This document shows, piece by piece, positions 62,501 through 64,000 of a stretch of 64,000 nucleotides of DNA (position 1 is its first letter; every line of letters starts with the position of its first letter). This stretch comes from Kineothrix sp. MB12-C1. Lineage in GTDB: Bacteria; Bacillota; Clostridia; Lachnospirales; Lachnospiraceae. The stretch lies in contig NZ_CP132957.1 in NCBI RefSeq assembly GCF_030863805.1, positions 558,001 through 622,000 on the forward strand, given 5' to 3'. A program made the position numbers and the translations under genes. The notes under the pieces are model-generated. The model saw only the letters and a list, made by a program, of their open reading frames with translations. It ran no database searches and had not been told where the DNA came from.

Positions 62501-62938
62501 TTAGTTAAGGACCTTTTCCACATAAATAATAGGGAACACTCCTGAATTCGATCGCTTCTCATAATCGGCTCTATATCCCAAAGCTTCATAGAATCCGACA
62601 GCCTCATCCCGGCTGGTGATTCCTATCTTCTTCACCTTGTATTCCTGGAGCCAATCCTCTGCCGCTTCTATCAGAAGTCTGCCAACGCCTTTCTTCCGAT
62701 ATTCTTCCAACACGCTGACTCTCTCTATCTTCGCCTCTTCGCCTTCCTCCAACAGATGAAGCCTGCAAGCCGCTACGGGATAAATATCGTCCAGAACAAG
62801 TACATATAAAGACTTTCCCGTATCCCCTTCATCGAACTCCTTATCAAGGGGAATTCCAAATCCCTTGACCATCGCCTGTATTCTCACATAATGGACGCCT
62901 GCAAGCTGCCAATACTCAGTCACTCTCACTGCCTTCAT
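62501..62938 (-). CDS. GNAT acetyltransferase
   Basis: 145 residues from ATG 62938 with AAGGAG upstream; the longer frame overlaps the next gene. EEYRKKGVGRLLIEAAEDWLQ is the acetyl-CoA loop, ISRDEAVGFYEALGYR-type C-terminus follows. Substrate unknown. 19 bases after the glutathione-transferase-like gene. Confidence 0.9.
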   Translation of the reverse strand: MKAVRVTEYWQLAGVHYVRIQAMVKGFGIPLDKEFDEGDTGKSLYVLVLDDIYPVAACRLHLLEEGEEAKIERVSVLEEYRKKGVGRLLIEAAEDWLQEYKVKKIGITSRDEAVGFYEALGYRADYEKRSNSGVFPIIYVEKVLN

Positions 62939-62957
62939 TTTACAGTCATTCTCCTTC

Positions 62958-63914
62958 TTACTGAAATTTCCTCGCATTTCTGTTATGGGGCTGCTTCCAA
63001 ACGGATAAGTCCGGTCCCTTAGGTACGATGCCGTAAGGATTGGTGGCAACAGCACACAAATGATAGTGTTTTTTGATCGCCTCAAAATCTGTCGTATTGC
63101 CGAAACCCGGCAAGCTGTATAAATCCCTCACATATCCCCATAAATTAGGGAAATCTGTCAACTTATTGCGGTTTGCCCAGAATCCATTATAGTAAGCTAC
63201 GTCGAATCTGGCTAAAGTTACATACAACCTGACATCCGATTCTGTAATGCAGTCTCCGAATAGATAACGGCTGTGTGAGAGCTTCTCTTCCAGCCAATCC
63301 AGCCTATCGAATACAAGGTGATATGCCTCCGCGTAGGCCTCTCTGCTTCTGGCAAATCCCGTCTTGTATACACCATTATTTATATCATGGAATAAAATAT
63401 CGTTCAGCTCATCGATTTCCTCGCGCAGCTCCTCCGGATATAAATCCGGTGCGCCGGGCTTATGGTATTTCTTCCATTCCACTTCCAGGTACCTGGTCAG
63501 ATTGAAGTAATCGTTATTTACTACCTTACCGGTCGGAAGATCTACCACGGCAGGTACCGTAAATCGCCCTTTATACTCAGGGTCCGTATTCAAATATGCT
63601 TCACTGATATACTTTATCTTAAGTACGGGATCCTCATCGTTTTCATCCAGAGTAAATGCCCAGTCCGTTCTGCCTACATCAGGGCGAAGCGGATCCACAG
63701 TTCCCAAACTGATAACATCCTCGAGGCCTAAAAGGTTTCGAACTATGACCGATCGATGAGCCCATGGGCACGCGGGTGACCACAGCAGCCGATATCGTCC
63801 CGCCTCTATCGGCAGCCTTCCTTCTCCGTCACCGAAGGGAGTGGTAAATCTATTCTTTTGACGCTCAAATTTTCCGTCCGTCTGTATTTCATCCGTTATA
63901 TATTTAGCCGACAT
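62958..63914 (-). CDS. Glutathionyl-hydroquinone reductase-like (YqjG/ECM4 family)
   Basis: A 318-residue GST-fold protein: LLWSPACPWAHRSVIVR holds the CPWAH motif, followed by FTVPAVVDLPTGKVVNNDY and a C-terminal helical domain (GDCITESDVRLYVTLARFD). Xi-class enzymes reduce glutathionyl-hydroquinones. Most Clostridia lack glutathione, so the thiol used here is uncertain. Confidence 0.9.
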   Translation of the reverse strand: MSAKYITDEIQTDGKFERQKNRFTTPFGDGEGRLPIEAGRYRLLWSPACPWAHRSVIVRNLLGLEDVISLGTVDPLRPDVGRTDWAFTLDENDEDPVLKIKYISEAYLNTDPEYKGRFTVPAVVDLPTGKVVNNDYFNLTRYLEVEWKKYHKPGAPDLYPEELREEIDELNDILFHDINNGVYKTGFARSREAYAEAYHLVFDRLDWLEEKLSHSRYLFGDCITESDVRLYVTLARFDVAYYNGFWANRNKLTDFPNLWGYVRDLYSLPGFGNTTDFEAIKKHYHLCAVATNPYGIVPKGPDLSVWKQPHNRNARKFQ

Positions 63915-63929
63915 TTTCTCCTCCTTTTC

Positions 63930-64000
63930 CTAAAACCTTGAAATCTCTTCCATGAAGCGATAATCTTCAGGGAGAAGAAATCCCTCCTGCTCCATCCATT
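63930..64000 (-). CDS. 3' end of an unassigned gene (5' end off window)
   Basis: Reading leftward from the window edge, 22 codons (WMEQEGFLLPEDYRFMEEISRF) run to a TAG at 63930-63932. The frame is open to the edge. The next gene begins 16 bases further. Too short to identify. Confidence 0.5.
   Translation of the reverse strand, partial: WMEQEGFLLPEDYRFMEEISRF

Overview
The window reads as a low-GC Clostridia chromosome, most likely Lachnospiraceae. This rests on strong AGGAGG ribosome sites, a YclNOPQ-type siderophore importer, an oxygen-independent NrdD, rubrerythrin, several YesM/MsmEFG-style sugar genes and a TetM-like GTPase fused to a YacP/Rae1 domain. The genus cannot be fixed from the sequence alone.

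Positions 1 to about 19,990 are accessory DNA. At the left edge is a TubR-TubZ type partition pair; tubZ runs off the window. Divergent from it is a large Xre-type regulator, with a cluster of TGTAAT/ATTACA operators between them. A run of six minus-strand genes (7762 down to 3123) encodes a membrane-anchored NUC nuclease, an HhH-glycosylase-like protein, a cysteine-rich ParB-like protein, a HEPN-like protein with R-x4-H, an HExxH protein and an HTH protein. Then come remnants (IS256 transposase, excisionase-like gene, broken Rha antirepressor), a repeat-rich non-coding stretch, a RES-domain protein, a serine recombinase, an Xre regulator, HNH nucleases, an operator-controlled J-domain gene, a class III cyclase-like protein, a NUMOD4/HNH endonuclease and an HU-like protein. 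The right end lies inside the first codons of pyrE (17 codons with their ribosome site remain at 19933-19986), so the element appears to be inserted in the 5' end of pyrE.

Positions 20,000 to 31,000 look like core chromosome: a methyltransferase, a Fur-boxed siderophore ABC operon, pyrF, a degenerate Nudix protein, nrdD (with a fused C-terminal redoxin and two NrdR boxes), a TPR lipoprotein and rubrerythrin. From 31,900 to 40,500 is a sugar regulon: sensor kinase, YesN-type regulator, binding protein, two permeases, a GH32-type enzyme and a VOC protein. From 41,000 to 49,900 are an AraC/GyrI regulator, yaaA, an ACT protein, a GH43 enzyme, an alpha/beta hydrolase, an ABC importer and two acetyltransferases.

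From 49,970 to 56,780 is a cell-wall sugar salvage locus: a divergent RpiR regulator, lactose/cellobiose-family PTS IIC, IIB and IIA, MurQ etherase, a MupG-family phosphomuramidase, a PIG-L family protein lacking the usual catalytic Asp, and a tandem GNAT. The right end holds a YiiX-like peptidase, a YkgJ-like Cys-cluster protein, the TetM-Rae1 fusion, a CofE-like ligase, a GNAT and a glutathionyl-hydroquinone-reductase-like protein. Foldback elements with GTAACAGTTCAG-type ends are scattered through the chromosomal part.
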